Under the pieces are notes generated by a model, which worked only from the letters and a program-made list of their open reading frames with translations, was not told the origin of the DNA and searched no databases. This document shows positions 1 through 9,189 of a stretch of DNA of 64,000 nt, piece by piece; within the stretch, counting starts at the first letter, position 1, and the number at the start of each line of letters is the position of its first letter. The translations under genes were made by a program, and so were the position numbers. Where the stretch lies: NCBI RefSeq assembly GCF_021390435.2, contig NZ_JAJVCN010000001.1, positions 1,302,001-1,366,000 on the forward strand, read 5' to 3'. This DNA is from Kibdelosporangium philippinense. GTDB taxonomy: Bacteria; Actinomycetota; Actinomycetes; Mycobacteriales; Pseudonocardiaceae.

Positions 1-56
1 CGTCGTGTTCACAGAGGACGCTGACACCCTCGTTGAGGGGATGCCGTGATCGACGC

Positions 57-88
57 GCGTGTGGAGGCGCCGAAACGCCCCCACACGC
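57..88 (-). terminator. Probable terminator of the subtilase gene
   Basis: A 13-bp stem with a 6-nt loop lies 7 bases past the subtilase stop. The only mismatch on the plus strand (A65 opposite C80) becomes a U-G wobble in minus-strand RNA, so the hairpin is complete only in the subtilase transcript. There is no U-tract, which is common in high-GC actinobacteria. Confidence 0.6.
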
Positions 89-94
89 CCGCGA

Positions 95-3000
95 CTAACG
101 CAGCAAGTACGCGTCGATAATGGTTTGATCGACGGAGTTGCCCGCCCGGTCGGCTGCGGTGGCCCGCAACGACACCGACTTCGCGTCCGCCGGGTGGTGC
201 AGCATGGCGTACCCACCGATCAGCGGAGCGTTCTGCCAAGTCGTGCCCTTGTCGTAGGACACTTGGACCGTCTGCAGGCGCTGCTTCGAGGTGGTTCCTG
301 GCTGGTTCTCCACTGTCACCGGCAGCAGGAACAGGCCCCTTGGGGCTGCCGCGTTCTCGTCCAGCTTCGGGGTGAACCGGATCGCGGACGCCGGATGCTG
401 GGCGACGCCGGTGCTGCTGTCACCTTGGAATGTCCAGGTACCGGCCACCTTTGTGGCCTGGTCGTGGCCGGTGCGGGTGGCCTCTGTGACGATCTTGTAC
501 GTCGCCTTGCCCGCCGGAATGACGAACCGGCCGGAGCCTGCCTCGTTGTTCTGGCCGAGCAATTCCCCGTTGCGGTACAGCTTCGTCGATGCCGACGAAG
601 TCGCCGACCATCCGGCGTTCCCGGTGCCATCGCTGAACAGCGGTATCGCGATCACCATGAGGTCACCGCGTTGCTGCACCCACAGATCGTCCTTTGTGTC
701 CGGGAACGCGGGCCCGAACACGCCTTGGTGCATGGACTCCGCGTATGTCCGGCCGGGCGCGTAGTGCTTCACCGCGCCGGAGAACACTTCGTAGTTCTCG
801 CCAGGCAGGCTCAGGCGACGGGCCCAGTCGGCGTTCTCACCGCCGTAGAACTCCTTGTGCACACCGGGTCCGACCGGCGTCAGCACTCCGAGGCCCCAGT
901 CGGCGCGGGCGTTGTGCGGTGATGACGTCAGTCCAATGTAGGCAGGATCGGGGATCCGCTTGCCCAGATCGACGTTGACGGTAGCGAGGTCCTTCTGTGT
1001 GATCACCTTGGACAATCCGGTGTGGACACCGCCCTTGCGGAACCACGCCAGCGCGTACTTGTCGGTGCCGCTCGTCCAGTTCATCGCGAGCTGACCGGTG
1101 GCTTCGTTGGCTGGCGCGTCCGGGCCGATTTGTCCGAACCCGACAGTGCTGATGTCACCGCCGCGGTCGAAACTGGTGATCGTCCACCGGTTCTTTCCGG
1201 CGATCCGCTCGAACCCGAACTGCGTCTGCTGCAGCTGGGCGTTGGCGTCCGGCAGTTTGATGTCGACCGGCTTGGCCTTGCGGGCGTCGAGGTCGATCGT
1301 GATCGGCCCGTCGACACGCAGGTTCGGTGCGTTGATCACGTCTGAGGCGTACGGCTCGTCTGTCCACACCGACCCGGACAGCAGATACCGGCCCGCTGCC
1401 AACCGCTGAACTACCTTGCCGTCAGCGAAGTCACGCGGCATCACCAGTTGCGTGGTGTCCAGATTGGTCAGGAACACGTTCGTGTACCCAGGAACGCCGC
1501 CGTTTCGGTCGTGCGCGGTGATCGTGACGTCGTAGCTCTCGACCTCCAGATCGATCTCTACGGCAGTGCGCACAGACGTCGTGCCGCTGGTGGCGACCAC
1601 CGCGCCGCCGAAGGTGCCGCCGTTCGGCGTGGTGCTGACCTCGGCCCTGACGGTGGCGGAGGCGGTGCCACCGGCAGGGATGGTGATGCGCGACGGCGAA
1701 ACGCTGAACACGCCGCCGTTGGTGTCCATCTTCACCTCAAGGGTCACCGTGCTGGTGCCGTTGTTGGCGTACGAGATCTCTTTGGTGACAGCCGGTTTGC
1801 CGGTGTGCGGCCATTGCTGCTGGCCGAAGCTGAGGCTGATCGGCTGGCTGGTGACAGTCTGGGTGAGCACCTTCGCCGAGTCCACGCGCCCTGCACCCTG
1901 TTCGAACGGCGTCAGCCCTGGCGTCGGCGTGCTGGCGGTCACGAGCATCGCCTTGAGCTGGTCGCCACGCAGGTTCGGATGCTGTTGGGCCAGTAGGGCA
2001 GCCGCACCGGCGACGTGCGGGGCGGCCATGGACGTACCAGAAACGGCCGTGTAGCCGTCGTCGACAGGGGTGCCGATCCGGCCGTCCGCGTGCCGGGCCG
2101 CCACGATTTCCACGCCTGGCGCGGTGATGTCCGGTTTGATCATCCCGCCGCCCTTACGCGGGCCACGTGAGGAGAACTCGGCGATCTGGTTGTCGCGATC
2201 CACCGCGCCGACGGTCAACGCGGCGTCGGCGGCACCGGGGGAGCCGATCGTGCCGGGCACCGGGCCGTAGTTGCCAGCGGAGATCACGAACAGCGTGCCG
2301 TACTTGGCGGACAACGTGTTCACGGCCTCTTCGAGCGGGTCGACCTCGGGAGTGTCGAAGTCGCCGAGGCTCATGTTGACGATGTCGGCGCCCTGTTCGG
2401 CCGCCCACTGCATGCCCGCGATGATCCCGGAGTCGGCGCCGGACCCGGAGTCGTCAAGCACCTTCACGTCCAGGATCCGCGCGCCAGGGGCGACACCACG
2501 GTACTTCCCGCCCGACTTGGCGCCGGTGCCCGCGACGATCGATGCCACGTGCGTGCCGTGTCCATAGTGGTCGAGATCGTCGGGGGAGTCGGTGAAGTTC
2601 TTGCCACCGATCTCTTGCGTGACGAGGTCCGGATGCGTGTTGTCCACACCGGTGTCGAGCACCGCGACGGTCGTGCCAGCGCCCGTGTAGCCCGCGGCCC
2701 ACGCGGTCGGTGCCCCGATCTGCGGGACACTGTGGTCGAGTGTGGCGCGCCGTTTCCCGTCGAGCCAGACCTTCGCGATACCGCTCGACTTCAGCGCCGG
2801 ACCCGTCATGCTCTGCCAGAACTGCGTGGGATCAGCCTTGATCGCAGTGGCGTTGATGGCGGAGAGGCCGCCCGTGGGGCGCCGTGCCTCGTCGTACTTG
2901 ACGATGAGCGGGATCGTGCCGCGATAGGCGCGCAGCGCGGTGATGTCGAAGAGGCGCTGGTCGACGACCTTGTTGGCGATCAAGGACATCGCGTCGGACG

Positions 3001-3235
3001 GGAAAACGTAGGTGTGCCCGTCGGCTTGGTACGTGGTGAATCTGAGCCGTTCCCGGCCAGGCCCAGGCAGGAGATAGCCCGCGCCGCCGTTGGCACTGGG
3101 AACGACCTTGTCGCCGGTGATCAGGGTGACCGCGTCGGCGGGATCGAACGGTTGCGGTGACGCGTGCGCGACCGCGGGAACACCGGTCAACGCCAAGAAT
3201 GCGGACAGCAGAATGCCACTACGCCAACGGCGCAC
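95..3235 (-). CDS. Secreted S8 family serine peptidase (subtilase)
   Basis: Extracellular subtilisin-like endopeptidase of about 1046 residues. The N-terminus has a signal peptide (RRWRSG, then a hydrophobic run ending AVAHA). The catalytic triad is visible: Asp in VAVLDTGVDNTHPDL, His in GHGTHVASIVAG and Ser in GTSMAAPHVAG. A long C-terminal part of beta-rich repeats follows, as in large actinobacterial subtilases. The start is the GTG at 3235, because GGAGG lies 5 nt upstream and the signal peptide begins right there; the open frame runs on upstream to 3586 but that extension covers repeat DNA. Substrate unknown. Confidence 0.9.
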   Translation of the reverse strand: MRRWRSGILLSAFLALTGVPAVAHASPQPFDPADAVTLITGDKVVPSANGGAGYLLPGPGRERLRFTTYQADGHTYVFPSDAMSLIANKVVDQRLFDITALRAYRGTIPLIVKYDEARRPTGGLSAINATAIKADPTQFWQSMTGPALKSSGIAKVWLDGKRRATLDHSVPQIGAPTAWAAGYTGAGTTVAVLDTGVDNTHPDLVTQEIGGKNFTDSPDDLDHYGHGTHVASIVAGTGAKSGGKYRGVAPGARILDVKVLDDSGSGADSGIIAGMQWAAEQGADIVNMSLGDFDTPEVDPLEEAVNTLSAKYGTLFVISAGNYGPVPGTIGSPGAADAALTVGAVDRDNQIAEFSSRGPRKGGGMIKPDITAPGVEIVAARHADGRIGTPVDDGYTAVSGTSMAAPHVAGAAALLAQQHPNLRGDQLKAMLVTASTPTPGLTPFEQGAGRVDSAKVLTQTVTSQPISLSFGQQQWPHTGKPAVTKEISYANNGTSTVTLEVKMDTNGGVFSVSPSRITIPAGGTASATVRAEVSTTPNGGTFGGAVVATSGTTSVRTAVEIDLEVESYDVTITAHDRNGGVPGYTNVFLTNLDTTQLVMPRDFADGKVVQRLAAGRYLLSGSVWTDEPYASDVINAPNLRVDGPITIDLDARKAKPVDIKLPDANAQLQQTQFGFERIAGKNRWTITSFDRGGDISTVGFGQIGPDAPANEATGQLAMNWTSGTDKYALAWFRKGGVHTGLSKVITQKDLATVNVDLGKRIPDPAYIGLTSSPHNARADWGLGVLTPVGPGVHKEFYGGENADWARRLSLPGENYEVFSGAVKHYAPGRTYAESMHQGVFGPAFPDTKDDLWVQQRGDLMVIAIPLFSDGTGNAGWSATSSASTKLYRNGELLGQNNEAGSGRFVIPAGKATYKIVTEATRTGHDQATKVAGTWTFQGDSSTGVAQHPASAIRFTPKLDENAAAPRGLFLLPVTVENQPGTTSKQRLQTVQVSYDKGTTWQNAPLIGGYAMLHHPADAKSVSLRATAADRAGNSVDQTIIDAYLLR

Positions 3236-3391
3236 GGGTACCTCCAGGTGAGCAGGGTTCGCCGGAACGTAACGGCCGTCATGGGAAGTCCACAAGACGT
3301 CGTACGGGGGTGTCCCACTCACCGCGCAAACCCTTGTCCTGTCAAGTGAGAGCGCGCTCATCCACCGCTTGTTCCAAGCGGGCATTTCTTT

Positions 3392-3427
3392 CACTGTCGA
3401 GTGGCAAGAACTTGCCACTCGACAGTG
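3392..3427. promoter_or_regulatory. Perfect 17-bp-arm palindrome upstream of subtilase
   Basis: CACTGTCGAGTGGCAAG, a 2-base AA spacer and its exact inverted copy, about 160 bp upstream of the subtilase start. It could be an operator for a dimeric regulator or a cruciform. No coding function is seen. Confidence 0.5.
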
Positions 3428-3458
3428 TCCAGGCCTTGCGAAGGCCGCGGGTGGGATG

Positions 3459-3545
3459 CCGTGAAGGCCACCTTCGCGGCGTTGAACGCGCGAGGGCCTC
3501 CGTTGACGCGTTAGATGCCAATGTCGGGACCTTAAGAAGGTGCAC
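3459..3545 (-). repeat. Intergenic modular repeat, reversed copy
   Basis: Read on the minus strand: CAACGCGTTAACGCC-type heads followed by GAGGCCCTCG, GCGTTCAACGCC and the imperfect hairpin GCGAAGGTGGCCTTCAC. The same order of pieces is found at 21185-21260, including the shared GAGGCCCTCG segment. Confidence 0.6.
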
Positions 3546-3571
3546 GCGCGGCCGCTTGCGGGCATATCAAG

Positions 3572-3690
3572 GTCCACTATGGACAAGAAGCCGTCTCATC
3601 GGGCACACATGTCACATCAGCCTCATCTGTCACGGGTTGCCATGCCGTGAAGGCCACCTTCGCGGCGTTGAACGCACCTAACTCGGCCCT
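3572..3690 (-). repeat. Composite intergenic repeat with palindrome end
   Basis: On the minus strand: GAGGGCCGAGTT, GGTGCGTTCAACGCC, the hairpin GCGAAGGTGGCCTTCAC, a spacer containing GTGACA-like words, then the near-palindrome GTCCATAGTGGAC (3572-3584). The same composite layout recurs at 21006-21127, 35455-35600 and 52675-52803. Confidence 0.65.
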
Positions 3691-3770
3691 CGCGCCGCAT
3701 TCGGGTCGTCGGAGTCAAACTTGCACCCTTGACCGCCGCGCTGTGGCCACGCCTCGTCTGCGCAGTCACT

Positions 3771-3872
3771 CCCAATGTCGACCTGCCTATGCCAGTCGCA
3801 AAATATTCGCAGGTCCACGGCCCGTGCCCGGCTCCAGGCTCGGCCAAGTCCCGAGCCTGGAGTTCCTGGCAT
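3771..3872 (-). repeat. Intergenic repeat, AATGCCAGGAACTC module
   Basis: Minus strand runs from AATGCCAGGAACTC to CGACATTGGG and matches 20857-20960 along about 100 bp (shared GACCTGCGAATAT in the middle). It lies just past the 3' end of the esterase gene. Confidence 0.6.
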
Positions 3873-3895
3873 TGCTGGACCTTCCCGCCCGCCCT

Positions 3896-5053
3896 TCAGC
3901 GGGTGACAGCTTCGCGGATCCACTCGGTGACGGTCGGCCACACGGGATGGGTCGGGTGCACGACGTCGAAGTGCGTGCCGCCCTCGACCTCGACGTAACG
4001 AGCATTTCCGGCCTCGGCATTCGTCTTCTCCACGTACCGGCGGCTCCACTCGGCCGGAATGGCCTCATCGCCTGTGCCATGCACGGCCAGCACGGGCACA
4101 CCGGCGTTCGGCAGCTCGATCGGCGCCGCCCAGGCGTACCGCTCGGGCTGCTCCTCGAACCGCCCACCCAGCAGCAGATTCACGATCCCATCGCCGACGG
4201 CCTCGGCGACCACGGGCCACACCTCGGGCCGGGCGGCGTCAGGAGCGTCCTTCGGATGCACGGCGTCCGGGTCTGCAAGGACCGTGCCGAGGGTGATGGC
4301 GTCGGCGGTCTTCACGTCGAGCGCTCCGCCCAGGGTGACTACGCCGATTGGGGTGATCTTGGGGTTGGCTCCGGGGGCCTCGGGCGGCAGGACACCGCGA
4401 TGGCCTGCCCAGGTGACGAGGTGGCCGCCCGCCGAGTGGCCGAGGAGTACGACGCGACTCGTGTCCAGTGCCGGGTCCATGCCGTCAAGGGCATCGATGG
4501 CCGCTGCTATGTCGAGGAACGTTCCGGGCCAGCCGCCGCCGGGTTCGCCGACGCGCCTGTATTCGATGTTCCACACCGCATAGCCGCGCGCGAGGAGGTC
4601 GTCGACGACGTCGGTGATCTGGCGACGGTCCCAGATCGCAGTCCAGTAGCCGCCGTGCGTGACGACCACGACTGGGAACGGGCCCTCGCCCTCCGGCAGG
4701 TACAGCTCGCCGACCTGGGATGGTTCGGGGCCGTAGGCGATGGTTCGGACCTTGCTGTCATGGGCGTCGTCGTAGCGAACGCCTCGCTCGGAGCTCACCA
4801 GCTTGTCGATTGTGCCGAAGAACGTCGCGATCGCGGGCAGGTTGCCGCCTTTGGCCTTTGATTCGTCCCATGCTGCGTCGTCTGTCCATTCGACGAAGTC
4901 GAGCCAGGTGTTCTCGTCGACGCGGACAAGGCGAGCGGAGCGGAAGCCGCGTCGGTCGGCCTTGAATGCGGCCACCATTCCTTGACGTGCCGCTAGCATG
5001 GCCGATGTGTTGTCTGGGGTCACTGTGAAGGTCGTCATCTCGATGACGGACAT
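3896..5053 (-). CDS. ABM-like domain fused to alpha/beta hydrolase
   Basis: About 385 residues. Residues 1-90 look like a small antibiotic-biosynthesis-monooxygenase/EthD-type ferredoxin-like domain (FTVTPDNTSAML, WLDFVEWTDDAAWDESK). The rest is an esterase/lipase of the HSL/BD-FAE type: oxyanion THGGYW, nucleophile GHSAGGH, acid in HGTGDEAIP and His in GGTHFD. The start is the ATG at 5053, with AAGGAG 6 nt upstream; the earlier TTG at 5059 sits against the ribosome site. Divergent from the flavin oxidoreductase, suggesting a shared detoxification or catabolic role (inference). Cytosolic; substrate unknown. Confidence 0.85.
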   Translation of the reverse strand: MSVIEMTTFTVTPDNTSAMLAARQGMVAAFKADRRGFRSARLVRVDENTWLDFVEWTDDAAWDESKAKGGNLPAIATFFGTIDKLVSSERGVRYDDAHDSKVRTIAYGPEPSQVGELYLPEGEGPFPVVVVTHGGYWTAIWDRRQITDVVDDLLARGYAVWNIEYRRVGEPGGGWPGTFLDIAAAIDALDGMDPALDTSRVVLLGHSAGGHLVTWAGHRGVLPPEAPGANPKITPIGVVTLGGALDVKTADAITLGTVLADPDAVHPKDAPDAARPEVWPVVAEAVGDGIVNLLLGGRFEEQPERYAWAAPIELPNAGVPVLAVHGTGDEAIPAEWSRRYVEKTNAEAGNARYVEVEGGTHFDVVHPTHPVWPTVTEWIREAVTR

Positions 5054-5189
5054 CGTCAACTCCTTGTTCGCGTACCGGCCATGTAGTCAGTAGGTGTGAC
5101 AGTCCAGAGAACTTCCCAAGCCGCTCGCCTATTCCAGCATATGGTAAATTTTATGACAGTCATCAATCGTGACTAGATCGGGGTGTGCT

Positions 5190-6089
5190 GTGCGTGACGG
5201 TCTGAGCTTCGGTGTCTCCATCGCGCCGAGCACCGATGTGGCTTCGAACCGGGCCTTGGCCGTTGCCGCGGACGAGGGCGGTCTCGACCTCATCGGCATT
5301 CAGGATCACCCGTACGTGTCCGACTTCCTTGACACGTTCGTGGTCGCTGGCGACCTGCTCGCGGCCACCCAGAACATCAGCGTCTTCCCGGACGTCGCGA
5401 ACCTTCCCCTGCGTCCGCCCGCGGTCCTTGCGAAGACCGCGGCCGCGCTAGACATCGTCTCAGGTGGACGGTTCGAGCTCGCGCTCGGCGCCGGTGGTTA
5501 CTGGGACGCCATCACCCGCATGGGAGTGCCGCGCCGCAGCCCGGGTGAGGCGAACGTGGCGTTGCGTGAGGCGATCGCCGTGCTCCGCGCGCTGTGGGCG
5601 CAGGGATCGGCGCCGGTCCGGCTGAACGGCGAGTACTACTCGATCGCCGGGGCGCGGCCAGGGCCTGTGCCCGCGCACCCGATCGAGATCTGGACCGGCA
5701 GTCAGGGGCCGAAAGCGCTTGCCCTCACCGGCGCCATCGCCGACGGCTGGGCCGCACCCCTCGCCCAGTACCTGGCGTACGAGAAATGGGCCGAAGCCAA
5801 CCGGATCATCGACGAAGCCGCTGCGGCCGCAGGCCGAACGCCTTCTGAGGTACGGCGGATCGCGCAGGTCGTCGGCACCATCACGGAAACGCCAGGCACA
5901 CTGCGGGTCACGAATGGTGCTGAACCTGTGCGCGCGACGGCCGGTCAGTGGGCGGAGTTCCTGGCGCGTCTTGGCACCGAACAGCCGTTCACCACCTTCG
6001 TGTTCTGGCCGGAGCGGCCGTCGACCGATCAGGTCACCGCGTTCGCGCGCGAGGTGGCGCCCGAAGTCGTCCGACTGCTCCAGCGTTGA
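5190..6089 (+). CDS. LLM class flavin-dependent oxidoreductase
   Basis: Luciferase-like monooxygenase of about 299 residues, an FMNH2/F420-type TIM barrel. Family signs: FGVSIAPST at the first strand, GLDLIGIQDHPY, a central VSGGRFELALGAGGY and PIEIWTGSQGPKALALTG. The start is uncertain: GTG 5190 fits the family N-terminus (RDGLSFGV), while GTG 5169 adds seven residues; neither has a strong ribosome site. Its 3' end overlaps the convergent membrane-protein gene by 61 nt. Confidence 0.85.
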   Translation: MRDGLSFGVSIAPSTDVASNRALAVAADEGGLDLIGIQDHPYVSDFLDTFVVAGDLLAATQNISVFPDVANLPLRPPAVLAKTAAALDIVSGGRFELALGAGGYWDAITRMGVPRRSPGEANVALREAIAVLRALWAQGSAPVRLNGEYYSIAGARPGPVPAHPIEIWTGSQGPKALALTGAIADGWAAPLAQYLAYEKWAEANRIIDEAAAAAGRTPSEVRRIAQVVGTITETPGTLRVTNGAEPVRATAGQWAEFLARLGTEQPFTTFVFWPERPSTDQVTAFAREVAPEVVRLLQR

Positions 6090-8131
6090 CGCAGCCCCAA
6101 CCCGCACGCCAGCGCTAGGCCAAGCAAGGCGCAGACGATCCCGGCAGGCAGTCCCGGTGGCGCCCAGGTGAGTTTGAGTTCGCCCTCGACAGGAACGTCC
6201 ACAGTGAGCAGTCCGGCCGGACCGTCGCGCACTGGCACGGGCTTGCCGTTGATCTCGGCACGGTAACCGGGCCAGTTGAGCCGGGCGAACGTGAGGGTTC
6301 CGGCGCCGTGGAACCGGACGCGTTCAGACCGTGCACCATCCATTGTGTCCTCGAGCACAGTCAGGTTCGACGACCACGCGCTGACTCGCCCGTCAGGGAA
6401 TGGGATGGGTTTGTCCCTGCGCAAGACTATGGCCTCGTCATCGCTTGATTCGACGTGCCAGCCCGGCTGTGGCTGTGGCGCGTTGACCAACGCCCGTTGG
6501 ACCACAACGGTTTCCACGCGGGTCAGGTCCGCGATCGTGAGGTCGCCAAGAACCGGTGTGAACAATCTGGTGTATCCCTCGGCGCATGTCTGCCGGTGGT
6601 TCACGCACAACGCGTTCTCGTACTTCAGGAAGGCGATTCCGGTGTACGCCATCAGGCTCGGCACCCCGGCCGCCGCGTAGCCGTTGCCGAACCGGAAACG
6701 ATCCCGAGGCTCCTTGGCCACGTCGGCGATCTGTGCGACGGTACCCACATATGGCACGTGGACAGTCGGGGTCGGATAGATCTGTGTGACCGAAACGTTG
6801 ACCGGCGACCATGTGGTCTGCACCACGAGCACCACGGCCGTTCCTGCCGTCAGAACGCCTGCCATCCAACGGGAATTACCGCGCTGCGCCGCCAGAATGA
6901 GCAACGCGGTCAACCCAGCGAGTAGGAGCGCGCCAATCACGTGATGCACGGCGACCTTCGGGTAGGACGCGACAGAAAGATAAGTGCTAGCAAGCAACGC
7001 GCCACCGGTGATCGCTGCTCGTCGGCGCAGGTGATCCGTGCGTAGCCCGCCGGACAGCAACACGGCAAGCAGCACCGAGAGACCGAGAAGGAAAACCTCG
7101 ATGTTGCGCAGCGGCCAGCGGAACATCCACAAGTTCGACGGCGCCAGACAGAACGCGAGGTACACACCGCTGACCACAAAGGCGGAGATCAGTTCGCGCT
7201 TGCGCCGCCGCAGCACTGTCCAGTCGAGCCATGCGAGCACTGGCACGGCGAACCACGCGAAGTAAGTCGCAGGAACGTGGAAGCGAATGTCCGACGGGTC
7301 GAACACCTTCATCAGTGGCGAATGGCCCGGCATGCTCATCGCGAGCAGGTCACCGATGCCTGGCTGCAGCATGCCGGAGTTGTAGAGCACCATGCCGCCG
7401 CGGCTGCCGACCGAAGCCGCACCGATCAGCGGCAGGAAAACCAACGGCACAACGGCAAGAACGGACAGTCCGATGAGGACGACCCGAAGCTTGCGGAACT
7501 CGGCGTATAGTCCGATGTAGATGGCCAGGATCGCCAGCACGCCATACGGATTGCCAGCCGTGATACACAGCGCGCCAAAGACGAACGCCCACACCGGACG
7601 CAGCGTCCGAGCCGCGGCCTTACGCCCAGACCACCACACCCACGGCACCCACGCGAACGTCATCAGCCCAGCGGCCCACGTACTTGCCTGGAAGAACAGG
7701 ATGAAACCGCTGAACGGCAACGCGAAACCCAGTGCGAACGCCGCCCACCTCGACGCACCGAATTCCCGGCACAACAGGTACACGCCGAGCGCCAGTATCA
7801 CCAGGAACTGGGTCTTCACCACGGCCGCGGCCAGCGCCAGGTCGTCGAACCGGGTGACAAGGAGATAGTCAGCCAGGTTCACCGGGTTCCACAGGCCGAA
7901 CAGGGCTTCCCCGGCCAGGTTTCCGCCCTGCCACGAGTCCAGATCGAGCAGTGGATGGGTGCCGGAAAGCAATCGTTCGCCTATCCGATGCCACATCGGC
8001 GCGAACTGGGCCGCGCTGTCGTCGGCCAGGTAGAACAGGTGGGCCCGGGCGAACGGCACCATGGCCAGCACCGCCACAAGGACGCACAGGATCGCCGGCG
8101 GTACCCACCGCCGGTTGAGCAAGGAACTCAC
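6029..8131 (-). CDS. YfhO-like polytopic membrane protein
   Basis: About 700 residues with an N-terminal signal-anchor, roughly a dozen membrane segments in the first 450 residues, then a soluble C-terminal domain and a last helix (PAGIVCALLGLALACGLG). The layout matches YfhO/GT-C-like proteins that glycosylate cell-wall polymers or lipids using polyprenyl-phosphate sugars. The start codon overlaps the stop of the upstream glycosyltransferase gene (ATGA), so the two are translationally coupled; GtrB-like enzymes make the polyprenyl donor that such proteins use. Substrate is inference. Confidence 0.75.
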   Translation of the reverse strand: MSSLLNRRWVPPAILCVLVAVLAMVPFARAHLFYLADDSAAQFAPMWHRIGERLLSGTHPLLDLDSWQGGNLAGEALFGLWNPVNLADYLLVTRFDDLALAAAVVKTQFLVILALGVYLLCREFGASRWAAFALGFALPFSGFILFFQASTWAAGLMTFAWVPWVWWSGRKAAARTLRPVWAFVFGALCITAGNPYGVLAILAIYIGLYAEFRKLRVVLIGLSVLAVVPLVFLPLIGAASVGSRGGMVLYNSGMLQPGIGDLLAMSMPGHSPLMKVFDPSDIRFHVPATYFAWFAVPVLAWLDWTVLRRRKRELISAFVVSGVYLAFCLAPSNLWMFRWPLRNIEVFLLGLSVLLAVLLSGGLRTDHLRRRAAITGGALLASTYLSVASYPKVAVHHVIGALLLAGLTALLILAAQRGNSRWMAGVLTAGTAVVLVVQTTWSPVNVSVTQIYPTPTVHVPYVGTVAQIADVAKEPRDRFRFGNGYAAAGVPSLMAYTGIAFLKYENALCVNHRQTCAEGYTRLFTPVLGDLTIADLTRVETVVVQRALVNAPQPQPGWHVESSDDEAIVLRRDKPIPFPDGRVSAWSSNLTVLEDTMDGARSERVRFHGAGTLTFARLNWPGYRAEINGKPVPVRDGPAGLLTVDVPVEGELKLTWAPPGLPAGIVCALLGLALACGLGLRQRWSSRTTSGATSRANAVT

Positions 8132-9102
8132 TGATTCGCCTCGTGCTCCTTGCCGGACGACACGCGCAACGACGCCGCGTGCGGCGTCCCACTTGTCTCT
8201 TTGACGAGGAAATGCGGCCTGCGTTTGGACTCGTAGTAGATCCGGCCGACGTACTCGCCGATGATCCCGAGGAACAGCAACTGCAGCCCGCCGAGGACGG
8301 AGACGCCGACCATCAACGTGGCGTATCCAGGCGCGTCAACGCCGCTGGCCAGCACGTCGACCACCACGTACCCGGCATAGAAGAAGGCGAGCAACGTCAC
8401 GATCAGGCCTAGGTAGACGGCCAGCCGCAGCGGGCGGTTGTTGAACGACACGACCCCGTCTATGCCGTAGTTCAACAACTTTCGAAATGTCCACTTTGTC
8501 TGGCCGGTACAGCGCTGGACGTTCTGGTAATCGATGACCGCGGTGTCGAAACCGATCCAGGCGAACAGCCCTTTGGAGAACCGGTTGTATTCGCCAAGTG
8601 ACAGCAAGGCGTTGACCGCCCTGCGCGTCATCACCCGGTAGTCGCCTTCCCCGTCCCGCAACCGGACATCCACCAGGCGATTCATCATCTTGTAGTACGC
8701 CTTCGACGACAACGCCCGCAGCCGTTTCTCGCCTTTGCGGTTTCGTCGCGCAACGACTTGGTCGTAGCCCTTGCCGAGCAACTCGATCATCTGGCCGAGT
8801 AACTCGGGCGGATGTTGCAGGTCCGCGTCCATGATCGCGACGACATCGCCATCGGCATGCGACAGTCCGGCCAGCATCGCGGATTCCTTGCCGAAGTTAC
8901 GGCTCAGCGCGACATAGCGGACATGCGGATCTTCCGACGCGAGCTCCCGCATCCGGGCAAGCGTTTGATCGGAACTGCCGTCGTCGACCATGACGATCTC
9001 GAAATCGTGCGTGACCATGGGAAGGACGTCGTTCAGCCGCGCATGAAGACCCGCGAGTCCGTTCTCCTCGTTGAAGCACGGCACCACAACGGAAAGCCGC
9101 AT
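8128..9102 (-). CDS. GtrB-like family 2 glycosyltransferase
   Basis: About 324 residues. GT-A fold signs: LSVVVPCFNEENG at the N-terminus, VMVDDGSSD, and the metal-binding DADLQHPPE. Two C-terminal membrane segments follow (LGLIVTLLAFFYAGYVVV and MVGVSVLGGLQLLFLGIIGEY), as in GtrB/DPM1-type polyprenyl-phosphate glucosyl- or mannosyltransferases. The ATG at 9102 is chosen because AAAGGGGA precedes it. First gene of a two-gene operon with the YfhO-like protein; it probably acts at the inner membrane face to make the lipid-linked sugar donor. Confidence 0.85.
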   Translation of the reverse strand: MRLSVVVPCFNEENGLAGLHARLNDVLPMVTHDFEIVMVDDGSSDQTLARMRELASEDPHVRYVALSRNFGKESAMLAGLSHADGDVVAIMDADLQHPPELLGQMIELLGKGYDQVVARRNRKGEKRLRALSSKAYYKMMNRLVDVRLRDGEGDYRVMTRRAVNALLSLGEYNRFSKGLFAWIGFDTAVIDYQNVQRCTGQTKWTFRKLLNYGIDGVVSFNNRPLRLAVYLGLIVTLLAFFYAGYVVVDVLASGVDAPGYATLMVGVSVLGGLQLLFLGIIGEYVGRIYYESKRRPHFLVKETSGTPHAASLRVSSGKEHEANQ

Positions 9103-9189
9103 CCGTTTTCCCCTTTGCCCGTCACCCGACCATATAGACGCCGCTGATGCGAAAAAGGTTGCCAACGAAGTTGTGGCAATGTCGTTGTC

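Noticed and set aside
59..922. Long plus-strand frames antisense to the subtilase
   Set aside because: GC-rich shadow frames opposite a gene with a full catalytic triad; no ribosome site or family features.
3157..3681. Small frames inside intergenic repeats
   Set aside because: They only translate the repeat (KATFAALNAPN-type strings seen at several places); no ribosome site.
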